Shown: positions 24,443-33,004 of the stretch, piece after piece | Position numbering within the stretch: the first letter of the stretch is position 1 | How the letters are laid out: each line of letters opens with the position of its first letter | DNA from: Streptomyces termitum | GTDB lineage: Bacteria; Actinomycetota; Actinomycetes; Streptomycetales; Streptomycetaceae | Assembly (NCBI RefSeq): GCF_014650175.1 | Contig: NZ_BMUL01000004.1 | Coordinates: 310,001 to 374,000 of the forward strand | Reading direction: 5' to 3' | DNA: 64,000 nt | The notes under the pieces: generated by a model | What the model saw: only the letters and a program-made list of their open reading frames with translations | Told to the model about the DNA's origin: nothing | The model's database searches: none | Position numbers and translations under genes: made by a program

Positions 24443-25750
24443 ATGAACAGGACACGGGTCCTCTCGGCAGCGACGCTGCTCGCCCTCGCCGCCACGATCA
24501 CCTCGGCCCCCGTCACCGCCCGGGCCGCCGAGCGGTCCGACGGCTTCCGCGTCGTGGACGGACGGCTCGTCGACGCCACCGGCAAGGACTTCGTCCTGCG
24601 CGGTGTCAACCACGCCCACACCTGGTACACCGACCGCACCGGGCAGTCCCTCGCCGACATCAAGGCGCTCGGTGCCAACTCGGTCCGCGTGGTCCTCTCC
24701 ACCGGCGCCCGCTGGACGAAGAACGACGCCGCCGACGTCGCGGCCGTCGTCTCCCGGTGCAAGGCCAACCGGCTGGTCTGCGTCCTGGAGGCCCACGACA
24801 CCACCGGATACGGCGAGCAGGGCGGTGCGGCCTCCCTGTCCGAGGCCGTCGACTACTGGCTGGAGGTGGCGGGCGCCCTGAAGGGGCAGGAGAAGTACGT
24901 CATCGTCAACCTCGGCAACGAGCCCCACGGAAACGCCGGTCACACCGCCTGGACCCAGGACACCAAGGACGCCATCGGCCGGCTGCGCGCGGCGGGCTTC
25001 GCCCACACCCTGATGGCCGACGCCCCCAACTGGGGGCAGGACTGGTCGAACACCATGCGCGAGAACGCGCCCGCGGTCTTCGCCTCCGACCCCGACCGCA
25101 ACACCGTCTTCTCCATCCACATGTACGGCGTGTACGACACCGCCGCCGAGGTCGAGGACTACCTCGGCAGCTTCGTCGACCGCGGACTGCCCATCGTGGT
25201 GGGTGAGTTCGGATTCGACCACTCGGACGGCGACCCCGACGAGGACGCCGTCATGGCCACCGCGCGCCGGTTGGGCCTCGGCTACCTCGGCTGGTCCTGG
25301 AGCGGAAACGGCGGAGGCGTCGAGTACCTCGACCTCGCCACCGGCTTCGACGCCGACCGGCTCACCGGGTGGGGCGAGCGCCTCTTCCACGGCCCCGACG
25401 GCATCCGCCAGACCGCCCAGGAGGCCGGCGTGTACCGGCGCGGCTGCTCGATCGCGTACCGCCTCGACGACTGGGGCACCGGCTTCAACGCCGACGTCAC
25501 CGTCCGCAACACCGGCGAACAGCCCCTCAAGGGCTGGAAGCTCGACTTCGCCCTCCCGGAGGGCGCCACGGTGAACTCCGCCTGGAACGCCTCCGTCACC
25601 CAGGACGGCCGCCGGGTCCGCGCCACCAACGAGTCCTGGACCGCGTCCGTCCCGGTCGGCGGAGCCGTGAGTTTCGGCGTCAACGTCACGGGCCCCGGCG
25701 CCGTGCCCGCCTCCTTCAGCCTCGACGGCGTCCCCTGCGCCAAGGGCTGA
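24443..25750 (+). CDS. Secreted endo-beta-1,4-mannanase, GH5 (GH5_8-like) with CBM2
   Basis: The 435-residue enzyme has a Sec signal peptide (1-28, AAATITSAPVTARA-A). The GH5 catalytic domain runs from about 34 to 330, with VLRGVNHAHTWY, acid/base Glu160 in VNLGNEP and nucleophile Glu255 in VVGEFGFDH. It is closely similar in pattern to Streptomyces lividans mannanase. Residues about 335-432 are a CBM2 (CSIAYRLDDWGTGFNADVTV... to DGVPC), which binds cellulose or similar crystalline polysaccharide. It cleaves beta-1,4-mannan, glucomannan or galactomannan outside the cell. It is probably transcribed alone, with a hairpin after it. Confidence 0.88.
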   Translation: MNRTRVLSAATLLALAATITSAPVTARAAERSDGFRVVDGRLVDATGKDFVLRGVNHAHTWYTDRTGQSLADIKALGANSVRVVLSTGARWTKNDAADVAAVVSRCKANRLVCVLEAHDTTGYGEQGGAASLSEAVDYWLEVAGALKGQEKYVIVNLGNEPHGNAGHTAWTQDTKDAIGRLRAAGFAHTLMADAPNWGQDWSNTMRENAPAVFASDPDRNTVFSIHMYGVYDTAAEVEDYLGSFVDRGLPIVVGEFGFDHSDGDPDEDAVMATARRLGLGYLGWSWSGNGGGVEYLDLATGFDADRLTGWGERLFHGPDGIRQTAQEAGVYRRGCSIAYRLDDWGTGFNADVTVRNTGEQPLKGWKLDFALPEGATVNSAWNASVTQDGRRVRATNESWTASVPVGGAVSFGVNVTGPGAVPASFSLDGVPCAKG

Positions 25751-25866
25751 ACCCCGTACCGCACCCGCCGCATCAGGTGCGAGAGGAGCGGGTTCCGTGG
25801 GCACGTCCCTGCCCGGAGCCCGCTCCTCGTCTTTTTCCGCCCCCACCACCGAGCCGATGAAAAGCG

Positions 25867-25899
25867 TCGAGGGGCTGCCCCTGGAAGGCAGCCCCTCGA
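25867..25899. terminator. Hairpin between convergent mannanase and lacI genes
   Basis: Thirteen-base perfect arms (25867-25879 and 25887-25899) surround a 7-base loop. It lies between two convergent genes, so it is probably bidirectional. Confidence 0.8.
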
Positions 25900-25913
25900 C
25901 ACCGTGTCCTGGC

Positions 25914-26960
25914 CTACATGCGTCGCGGCGGTCCCGTCGATCCGCGAGGCGTCAAGGACGGAGTGGGCACCTGGTGGGCGCCCGTACGGGTCCCTTCGAT
26001 GACCCCGAACAGGGTCCGGGCGACCTCCTCCCCGAAGCGGTGGACGTCGTGGCTCATCGCCGACAACGGTGGGTGGGTCAGACGGCACAACTGGGAGTCG
26101 TCCCAGGCCAGCAGGGAGAGGTCGTCGGGGACCGAGAGGCCCATCTCCGCCGCCACGGCCGCCCCGGCGACGGCCATGATGTCGTTGTCGTACACGATGG
26201 CCGTCGGCCGGTCCGGGGACATCAGGAGACTGCGGGTGGCGCGCGCCCCCTCTTCCCCGACGAAGCCGGTCGCCACCTGGCGGCCTCCGTCCAGGCCGAG
26301 TTCGGCCATGGTCGTCTCGAAGGCGGCGGCGCGGATGCCGCTGTGGCCGAGCCCGGCGGGGCCGCCGACGCGGGCGATCCGCCGGTGCCCGAGCGCCGCC
26401 AGGTACCGTACCGCCTCCGCCGCCGCCGAGGCGTCGTCCGTCCACACCGACGGGAAGCCGCCGGTCAGAGCGGGGTGCCCGACGGCGACGGCCGGCATGC
26501 CCAGCGCCCGCAAGGGGGCGATGCGCGGATCGTCCTGGTGGAAGTCGACGAGGATCGCCCCGCCGACGGTCCTGCCGCGCCACCACTCCTGGTAGAGGAC
26601 GGTTTCCTCGTCCAGATCGCGTACGAGCCGGAGCAGGAGGGAGCACGAGCGCTCGGCGAGAACGTCCTCGATACCGGAGATGAACTCCATGTAGAACGGT
26701 TCGAGGCCGAGGAGCCGGGCGGGCCGGCAGATCGCCAGGCCGACGATGCCCGCCCGCTGCCCGGAGAGGTTGCGCGCGGTCTGGTTCGGGCTCCAGCCGA
26801 GTTCCCGAGCCGCCGCGAAGATGCGGTCCCGGGTGGTGGGGGACACCCCCGGACGGTTGTTGAACGCGAGGGAGACCGCACCCTTGGACACCCCGGCCAG
26901 CGCGGCGACGTCGTTGATCGTGACGCGCCGGCCGGGGATGCGAGGGGCTGGAGAGTTCAC
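25914..26960 (-). CDS. LacI family regulator A, coupled to beta-mannosidase
   Basis: The 348-residue protein has the LacI helix-turn-helix at about 13-60 (VTINDVAALAGVSKGAVSLA then FNNRPGVS) and a periplasmic-binding-protein-like effector domain ending VPTPSLTPRGSTGPP. It starts at GTG 26960, overlapping the beta-mannosidase stop by four bases, so it is made with the enzyme. It is a paralogue of regulator B (both have LGxEPFxMEFISGxExVLAE), implying related ligands such as manno-oligosaccharides or mannose (inference). Candidate operators are the AACCGGT sites flanking the 29.4-29.6 kb spacer or the GACAACGTTGTC sites. Confidence 0.88.
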   Translation of the reverse strand: MNSPAPRIPGRRVTINDVAALAGVSKGAVSLAFNNRPGVSPTTRDRIFAAARELGWSPNQTARNLSGQRAGIVGLAICRPARLLGLEPFYMEFISGIEDVLAERSCSLLLRLVRDLDEETVLYQEWWRGRTVGGAILVDFHQDDPRIAPLRALGMPAVAVGHPALTGGFPSVWTDDASAAAEAVRYLAALGHRRIARVGGPAGLGHSGIRAAAFETTMAELGLDGGRQVATGFVGEEGARATRSLLMSPDRPTAIVYDNDIMAVAGAAVAAEMGLSVPDDLSLLAWDDSQLCRLTHPPLSAMSHDVHRFGEEVARTLFGVIEGTRTGAHQVPTPSLTPRGSTGPPRRM

Positions 26961-29356
26961 GCCGTTCCCACACTGAACAGGGCCGTCCGTACGGCCTCCG
27001 GATCATCGCCGGACCAGCCGCGCACCACGATCCGGACCTCCTCGCCCGGCAACAGGGTGACCAGGCCCCGGTCGGCGCTCGCCGCCGGGGCGAGGCGGTC
27101 CGCCTGGAGGAGGAGGTCCCGCACGAGGGTGCGGGCGGTGACCACGACCACCGAGTCGCCGTCCCCGGCCGGCTCGACCCGGAGGTCGTACCGCGCCGCC
27201 GGGTAGGCGAACTCCTTGTCGTGGACCGGGAAGTGGACCGCGCGCAGGCCGTCCGCGTCGGCGACCAGGAGCTCCTTCGCCGAGCCTGCGTCCGGGAGCA
27301 GCGAGGCCGGGACGACCAGGCGTACCACGGTGCGGGCGGCCGCCTCCAGGTCCAGGGCGGCCTCCTTCAGTACGGTGCCGTCGGCGGTGACGCGCCGCAG
27401 GGTGACGGTGGTGCGCCAGGTGGTGCCGGACTGGTTGTCGAGGGCGAGGACCGGGCCTCCGTCGGCGGGGATCAGGCCGAGAAGCCGGTCGGCGTAGACG
27501 CGACGCAGCTCGTGGTAGAGCGGCTTGAGGTGTCCATCGCCGTCGATGGCGGCCCAACTGCTCACCGGCCAGCAGTCGTTGAGCTGCCAGACGACGGTGC
27601 CCGCGCAGACCGGCCAGTGGGAGCGCCAGTGCTCGATGCCGGCGGCGACCGCGCGGGCCTGGACGACCTGGGCGAGGTAGTGCCAGCGGTCGAAGTCGCC
27701 TTCCGGCAGGCCGAAGTGGCGCTCGATGCCGCGGTTCAGCTTGGCGTTGCCGTCCTCGGCCTTCTGGTGGTGCAGCATGCCGGGGGAGTCGGGGGCGAGG
27801 TCCTCGCCGGGCAGGGCGCGCCGCAGGGTGCTGATCGCGGGCGGTGCCTGCCAGCCGAACTCGGCGCAGAAGCGGGGTACTTCGGTGCGGTACTCGGCGT
27901 AGTCCTGGCGGTTCCAGACCTCCCACGAATGGTGGGTGCCGTGCCGGGGGTCGTTGGGGTGGTGGTCCCAGGAGCCGGACCAGGGGCTGCCGGCGGTGTA
28001 GGGGCGGGTGGGGTCGAGTTCGGCGACGATCCGGGGGAGGACCCCGAGGTAGTAGCCCTCGCCCCAGGAGTCGCCGGCGAGCGGCTCCTCCCAGTCCCAG
28101 TCGCGGAAGCCCCACAGGTTCTCGTTGTTGCCGTTCCAGAGGACGAGGCCGGCGTGCGACATCAGGCGGACAACGTTGTCGCGCGCCTCCGCCTCCACCT
28201 CTCCGCGCAGCGGCTGCTCCTCGGGGTAGGCGGCGCAGGCGAAGAGGAAGTCCTGCCAGACCATGAGGCCCAGCTCGTCGCAGACGTCGTAGAAGGCGTC
28301 GTCCTCGTAGATGCCGCCGCCCCAGATCCGCACGAGGTCGATGTTGGCCTCGGCGGCCTGGGTGAGCCGGGCGCGGTAGCGCTCGGGCGTGACCCGGGAC
28401 GGCAGGACGTCGTCGGGGATCCAGTTGACCCCCCGGGCGAAGATCCGCGTGCCGTTGACGACGAAGGTGAAGCCGGTGCCGTGCTCGTCGGCGGAGCGGT
28501 CGACGGTCACGGTGCGGAAGCCTATCCGCCGCGACCAGGAGTCGAGCGGTGCGCCGCTCTCGTCCAGGAGCTCGACGTCGAGCCCGTACAGCGGCTGGGC
28601 ACCGTATCCCCGGGGCCACCACAGCTCCGCCTCGGGCACCTCCAGGAACAGCACCGCCTCGGCCCCGTCGAAGGAGGTCTCCGCGGTCACGCCGGCGACC
28701 TCGGCGCGCAGGGTGAGTGTCCGGTCCGCGCCGCTTTCGGTGCGGGCGGTGCGGATGCGTACTTCCACGCGGCCGGTGGTGCCGTCCACGGTGACGAGAG
28801 GGCGGACCTCGGCGAGCCGGGCGGTCGACCAGTGCTCGATCCGCACCGGGCGCCACATGCCGGCGGTGACCACGGTCGGGCCCCAGTCCCAGCCGAAGGA
28901 GCAGGCCATCTTGCGGATGTACTGGAAGGGCTCGGGGTAGACGTTGGGTCGGTCGCCGGTGAGCGCGCGGACCCGCTCGGCTTCGTCGTACGCCGATCCG
29001 AACCTGACCTCCAGCGGGCCGCTTCGCCCGGTCACGTCGAAGCGGTGGACGCGGTGCATGTTCCGTGTCGTGCCAAGGGACGCGCCGCCGAGGCTGATCT
29101 CCGCGGCGGTGTCCAGGCCCTCGAAGACCAGCTCGCTCCGCTCGTGCCCGCCGCCGTCGGTGGTGAGCTCGGTCGTGTACGACCATGCCTGTCGGCCGAC
29201 CCAGGCGATCTCGGTCTCGTTCAGGCCCAGGAACGGATCCGGGATCACTCCGGCGGCGAGCAGATCGGTGTGGACGCAGCCGGGCACCTGCGCGGGGAGC
29301 AGTGCGCCCCCGTGGCGCAGGCTCCACCCTTCGTGCAGCTGAGTGACGTCCTTCAT
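26957..29356 (-). CDS. GH2 beta-mannosidase, cytoplasmic
   Basis: The 799-residue enzyme has no signal peptide. It has a jelly-roll N-domain (to about 190), an Ig-like domain and a TIM barrel with LVRIWGGGIYEDDAFYDVCDELG, acid/base Glu412 in LWNGNNEN and nucleophile Glu499 in CAEFGW. The CSFGWDWGP motif (152-160) is typical of GH2 beta-mannosidases. It would hydrolyse imported manno-oligosaccharides to mannose. The gene is divergent from the importer operon and co-transcribed with lacI A. Its coding sequence contains an exact copy of the 12-bp palindrome GACAACGTTGTC at codons 393-396 (Asp-Asn-Val-Val). Confidence 0.9.
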   Translation of the reverse strand: MKDVTQLHEGWSLRHGGALLPAQVPGCVHTDLLAAGVIPDPFLGLNETEIAWVGRQAWSYTTELTTDGGGHERSELVFEGLDTAAEISLGGASLGTTRNMHRVHRFDVTGRSGPLEVRFGSAYDEAERVRALTGDRPNVYPEPFQYIRKMACSFGWDWGPTVVTAGMWRPVRIEHWSTARLAEVRPLVTVDGTTGRVEVRIRTARTESGADRTLTLRAEVAGVTAETSFDGAEAVLFLEVPEAELWWPRGYGAQPLYGLDVELLDESGAPLDSWSRRIGFRTVTVDRSADEHGTGFTFVVNGTRIFARGVNWIPDDVLPSRVTPERYRARLTQAAEANIDLVRIWGGGIYEDDAFYDVCDELGLMVWQDFLFACAAYPEEQPLRGEVEAEARDNVVRLMSHAGLVLWNGNNENLWGFRDWDWEEPLAGDSWGEGYYLGVLPRIVAELDPTRPYTAGSPWSGSWDHHPNDPRHGTHHSWEVWNRQDYAEYRTEVPRFCAEFGWQAPPAISTLRRALPGEDLAPDSPGMLHHQKAEDGNAKLNRGIERHFGLPEGDFDRWHYLAQVVQARAVAAGIEHWRSHWPVCAGTVVWQLNDCWPVSSWAAIDGDGHLKPLYHELRRVYADRLLGLIPADGGPVLALDNQSGTTWRTTVTLRRVTADGTVLKEAALDLEAAARTVVRLVVPASLLPDAGSAKELLVADADGLRAVHFPVHDKEFAYPAARYDLRVEPAGDGDSVVVVTARTLVRDLLLQADRLAPAASADRGLVTLLPGEEVRIVVRGWSGDDPEAVRTALFSVGTA
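28170..28181. promoter_or_regulatory. Intragenic copy of GACAACGTTGTC (site 2)
   Basis: This exact copy of the palindrome lies about 1.2 kb inside the beta-mannosidase coding sequence. A chance repeat of a 12-mer with six A/T bases in GC-rich DNA is unlikely but possible. It could act as a roadblock or auxiliary operator (inference). Confidence 0.4.
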
Positions 29357-29437
29357 GGTGCGGCTCCAATCGCCTGGCGGATGGGCGGGATACGGGTACG
29401 GGCCGACAAGCTAGCCGTACATTTACTTAACTGTCCA

Positions 29438-29449
29438 TGAACCGGTGAA
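29438..29449. promoter_or_regulatory. Candidate operator TGAACCGGTGAA near the beta-mannosidase
   Basis: The site lies 82 bases upstream of the beta-mannosidase start, in an A/T-rich stretch. It shares AACCGGT with sites at 24137 and 29553. Its reverse complement TTCACCGGTTCA differs from TTTACCGGTTCA (29553) at one base. Confidence 0.5.
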
Positions 29450-29552
29450 GCTTGTTCCCCGTAGCGCACGGTGGATCGAGTGCATGGCTTCATCGCAGCT
29501 TGATGGGCAACCGATCCTGGTAACGATTGAGTATCACGCTGGAAACCAGTAC

Positions 29553-29564
29553 TTTACCGGTTCA
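29553..29564. promoter_or_regulatory. Candidate operator TTTACCGGTTCA near the importer
   Basis: This is the second AACCGGT-type site in the divergent spacer, 67 bases before the binding-protein start. One or both sites probably control the two divergent operons. Confidence 0.5.
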
Positions 29565-29630
29565 CGGCTGGCTGACATAGTGCCGTCATCCCACCGATGA
29601 CCTGAGCCGTGACTTTGAAGGAGTTGGGCC

Positions 29631-30956
29631 ATGGGGAACAAGAAGACGACCGCTTTCTCCAGTGCCGTACTGGCCGCCGTGATGCTCACGCTGTCGGCGT
29701 GTGGCGGCGGAGGTGGCGGCGCCACGGGAGAGGTGGCCGCCCCTCCGTCGGACCCGAAGGAGGTCTCCGGCGAGATCAGGGTCCTCACGCAGCGGACCGA
29801 CCTCGTCCAGAACGGCACGCTCCAGAAGTACGCGGCCGAGTTCAACAAGATCTACCCGAAGGTGAAGGTCAAGTTCGACGGCATCACCGACTACGAGGGT
29901 GAGGTGAAGATCCGCATGAACACGAAGGCGTACGGTGACGTGCTCTTCATCCCCGGCGCGGTGGCCAAGAACGACTATCCGAAGTTCTTCGCGCCCCTCG
30001 GCACCACGGCGGAGTTGTCGAAGTACCGTTTCAGCGACAAGACCGAAGTCGACGGCAAGGTCTACGGCATCGCCCAGTTCGGCACCGCCAACGGTTTCGT
30101 CTACAACAAGAAGGTCTGGAAGCAGGCGGGCGTCACCGAGTGGCCCAAGACGCCCGAGGAGTTCCTGGCCGCCCTGAAGGCGATCAAGGAGAAGACCGAA
30201 GCCACCCCTTATTACACCAACTTCAAGGACGGCTGGCCGCTGGTCCAGTGGACCAACAACCTCGGCGTCGTCGGCTGCGACGCCCAGGCGGGCAACGCCC
30301 TCGCGGGTGCCGTCTCGCCCTGGAAGGCCGGGAGCGAGCTGAACGCCGGCGACACCCTCCTCTACGACATCGTGAAGCAGGGCCTGTCGGAGAAGGACCC
30401 GACCACCACGAACTGGGAGAGCTCCAAGGCTCTGCTCGGCGGGGGGCAGATCGCCACGATGATGCTGGGCTCCTGGTCGATCACCCAGATGCAGGACGCG
30501 GCGGAGGACGTCAACGGTTCGGCGCAGGACATCGGCTTCATGCCCTTCCCGGTCCAGAAGAACGGCAAGCACTGCGCGGCCCTGGTCTCCGACTACCAGC
30601 AGGCGGTGAGCATCCACTCGGAGAACAAGCCGGCCGCGCGGGCCTGGATCGACTGGTTCACCGAGAAGTCCGGCTTCGCCGAGACGGAGGGCGTGGTCTC
30701 CGCGGTCAAGTCCGCGCCGATGCCCGCCACGCTGAAGGACTTCACTGACAACGATGTCACCTTCTTCGACCGGTCCGAGGCGAAGACCGCGACCGTCAAC
30801 GACATCGACGAGGCGGCCGAGATCGGCCTCAACAAGCAGGACTACCGCCAGAAGCTGATCGACACGGCCCGCGGGGCCGCGAAGGGCAGCCTGGAGGACT
30901 TCTTCGCCGACCTGAACAAGAGGTGGGACGAGGCGGCGAAGACCGTCGGTAGCTGA
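29631..30956 (+). CDS. Sugar ABC transporter substrate-binding lipoprotein (CUT1), probably manno-oligosaccharide
   Basis: The 441-residue protein begins with a lipoprotein signal and lipobox LSAC (Cys24) followed by a Gly-rich linker. The mature part is a cluster-1 extracellular binding protein with FGTANGFVYNKKVWKQAG and TPEEFLAALKAIKEKT. It is the first gene of a three-gene importer operon (gaps 80 and -4) that is divergent from the beta-mannosidase. Substrate specificity cannot be read directly; the context points to manno-oligosaccharides. No ATPase gene is in the operon. In Streptomyces the shared MsiK ATPase commonly energises such importers. Confidence 0.88.
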   Translation: MGNKKTTAFSSAVLAAVMLTLSACGGGGGGATGEVAAPPSDPKEVSGEIRVLTQRTDLVQNGTLQKYAAEFNKIYPKVKVKFDGITDYEGEVKIRMNTKAYGDVLFIPGAVAKNDYPKFFAPLGTTAELSKYRFSDKTEVDGKVYGIAQFGTANGFVYNKKVWKQAGVTEWPKTPEEFLAALKAIKEKTEATPYYTNFKDGWPLVQWTNNLGVVGCDAQAGNALAGAVSPWKAGSELNAGDTLLYDIVKQGLSEKDPTTTNWESSKALLGGGQIATMMLGSWSITQMQDAAEDVNGSAQDIGFMPFPVQKNGKHCAALVSDYQQAVSIHSENKPAARAWIDWFTEKSGFAETEGVVSAVKSAPMPATLKDFTDNDVTFFDRSEAKTATVNDIDEAAEIGLNKQDYRQKLIDTARGAAKGSLEDFFADLNKRWDEAAKTVGS

Positions 30957-31036
30957 TACCGACGGAGTGGGCCCCGGCCGCACGATGCCGGCCGGGGCCC
31001 CTGGACCTTCCGCAGCCGCGGACACGAAAGGCCGAC

Positions 31037-32053
31037 ATGACCCAGACCACCGACACCGCACCAGAGGGCGCCGCCATGACAGGGCGATCCAGCACGGACA
31101 AGGCCAAGGCCGACGCACAGGGGAGGCGGCCCCGCCCGGCGGGCCGACGGCGCGGCCCCGCCGCCCGACGGACGAGATCCTGGCGGGATTCACCGCTGCG
31201 GCGGATCACGCCCTGGCTCTTCCTGGCGGCCCCGCTCGCCCTGCTGATCACGTTCACGTACGTCCCCGTCGCGAGCATGATCTCTTACAGCTTCACCGAC
31301 TGGGACGGGGTGAGCCCGGACCGGGAGAACGTGGGTTTCGACAACTACGTCCAGATCTTCACACGGCCCGAGCTCTTCCGCGTCTTCTTCGTCAGCGGCT
31401 ACTACCTCGCGGCATCCGTGGTCCAGATCGTGGTCGCGCTGTACTTCGCGGTGATCCTCAGCTTCAACCTGCGGTTCCGGAACTTCTTCAAGGGGATCCT
31501 CTTCTTCCCCTATCTGATCAACGGCGTCGCCATCGGTTTCGTCTTCCTGTACTTCTTCCAGGACGGCGGCACCCTCGACTCCGTGCTCGACCAGCTGGGC
31601 GTGACCACCGACCATCCCTGGCTCGGCGACCCGACCTCCGCGAACGTCTCCCTCGCCGGCGTCTCCGTCTGGCGCTTCACCGGACTGAACTTCGTCCTCT
31701 TCCTCGGCGCGATCCAGTCCATCCCCGGGGAGCTGTACGAGGCGGCCGAGCTGGACGGGGCCGGGAAGTGGAAGCAGTTCCGCCACATCATCGCCCCGAG
31801 CATCAAGCCCGTCATCAGCCTCAGCGCGATCCTCGCGATCTCCGGCTCGCTCTCGGTCTTCGAGATCCCCTACATCATGACCGGCGGCGCCACAGGCACC
31901 CAGACCTTCGTCATCCAGACGATCAAGCTCGCCTTCCAGTTCAACAAGACCGGCCTGGCCTCGGCCGCGGCCGTGGTGCTGCTCCTGATCATCCTGCTGA
32001 TCACCTGGATCCAGCGCCGGCTCGTGCCCGACGACAAGGTGGACCTCGTATGA
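31037..32053 (+). CDS. Sugar ABC transporter permease 1 (MalF-like)
   Basis: The 338-residue protein has a basic, disordered N-terminus (1-50) and six predicted membrane helices. The cytoplasmic EAA loop reads EAAELDGAGKWKQFRHIIAP (about residues 235-254), the contact site for the ATPase. It overlaps the second permease by four bases (ATGA). Confidence 0.9.
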   Translation: MTQTTDTAPEGAAMTGRSSTDKAKADAQGRRPRPAGRRRGPAARRTRSWRDSPLRRITPWLFLAAPLALLITFTYVPVASMISYSFTDWDGVSPDRENVGFDNYVQIFTRPELFRVFFVSGYYLAASVVQIVVALYFAVILSFNLRFRNFFKGILFFPYLINGVAIGFVFLYFFQDGGTLDSVLDQLGVTTDHPWLGDPTSANVSLAGVSVWRFTGLNFVLFLGAIQSIPGELYEAAELDGAGKWKQFRHIIAPSIKPVISLSAILAISGSLSVFEIPYIMTGGATGTQTFVIQTIKLAFQFNKTGLASAAAVVLLLIILLITWIQRRLVPDDKVDLV

Positions 32054-32928
32054 CCTCCCCCGACCTCACCACCGACACCGTGAAAGCGCACCGCGCCGCC
32101 CGCCGCCGGCTGCCCGTGGGGAACGCGCTGACCTACCTGTCGCTGCTCGTGGCGTCCGCGGTCGTCCTGATCCCGCTGGCCGTCGTCTTCCTGACCTCGC
32201 TCAAGACCTCGAAGGAGGTCGGCGACGGCAGCGCGCTCTCCCTGCCGGGGAACTGGTTCAACGTCGACAACTACGTCACCGCCTTCAACGACGGCAAGAT
32301 GCTGATGGCGTTCGGGAACACCGCCTTCATCCTGGTCTTCTCGATCGGCGGCACGGTGATCATCGGCTCGATGACCGCCTACGCCGTCGACCGCTTCGAC
32401 TTCCGCGGCAAGAAGCTCGTCATGGCCGGCTTCCTCGTCGCCACCCTCGTGCCCAGCGTCACCACCCAGGTCGCGACCTTCCAGGTGATCAACGGCTTCG
32501 GCCTGATCGACACCCGCTGGGCGCCGATCCTGCTCTACATGGGCACCGACATCGTCTCGGTCTACATCTTCCTGCAGTTCATCCGAGGCATCCCGGTCTC
32601 CCTGGACGAGGCGGCCCGGCTCGACGGCGCCAACGCCTTCACCATCTACCGAAAGATCATCTTCCCGCTGCTCAAGCCCGCGATCGCCACCGTCGTCATC
32701 ATCAAGGGGATCACCACCTACAACGACTTCTACATCCCCTTCCTCTACATGCACTCCGAGGACCTGGGGACGATCTCGACGGCGCTCTTCCGCTTCAAGG
32801 GCCCCTTCGGAGCCCACTGGGAGGCCATCTCCGCCGGCGCGATCCTCGTCATCGTCCCGACGCTGGTCGTCTTCCTGCTGCTCCAGCGGTGGATCTACAA
32901 CGGCTTCGCCCAGGGAGCCACCAAGTAG
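32050..32928 (+). CDS. Sugar ABC transporter permease 2 (MalG-like)
   Basis: The 292-residue inner-membrane protein has six helices and the EAA loop DEAARLDGANAFTIYRKIIF. It is translationally coupled to permease 1 and completes the importer with the lipoprotein at 29631. A strong hairpin follows immediately. Confidence 0.9.
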   Translation: MTSPDLTTDTVKAHRAARRRLPVGNALTYLSLLVASAVVLIPLAVVFLTSLKTSKEVGDGSALSLPGNWFNVDNYVTAFNDGKMLMAFGNTAFILVFSIGGTVIIGSMTAYAVDRFDFRGKKLVMAGFLVATLVPSVTTQVATFQVINGFGLIDTRWAPILLYMGTDIVSVYIFLQFIRGIPVSLDEAARLDGANAFTIYRKIIFPLLKPAIATVVIIKGITTYNDFYIPFLYMHSEDLGTISTALFRFKGPFGAHWEAISAGAILVIVPTLVVFLLLQRWIYNGFAQGATK

Positions 32929-32940
32929 ACACCGGAAGAC

Positions 32941-32985
32941 GGCCGGGGGCCGGACCGTACGAGGGGGACGGTCCGGCCCCCGGCC
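32941..32985. terminator. Hairpin after importer operon
   Basis: Perfect 18-base arms (32941-32958 and 32968-32985) flank a 9-base loop. They lie between the convergent permease and lacI B genes. Confidence 0.87.
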
Positions 32986-33004
32986 AGTGCTTCGGAGACG
33001 GCCG

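Noticed and set aside
27221..29440. A 739-codon plus-strand frame over the beta-mannosidase
   Set aside because: It is antisense to a GH2 gene with both catalytic glutamates. The translation has no recognisable domain.
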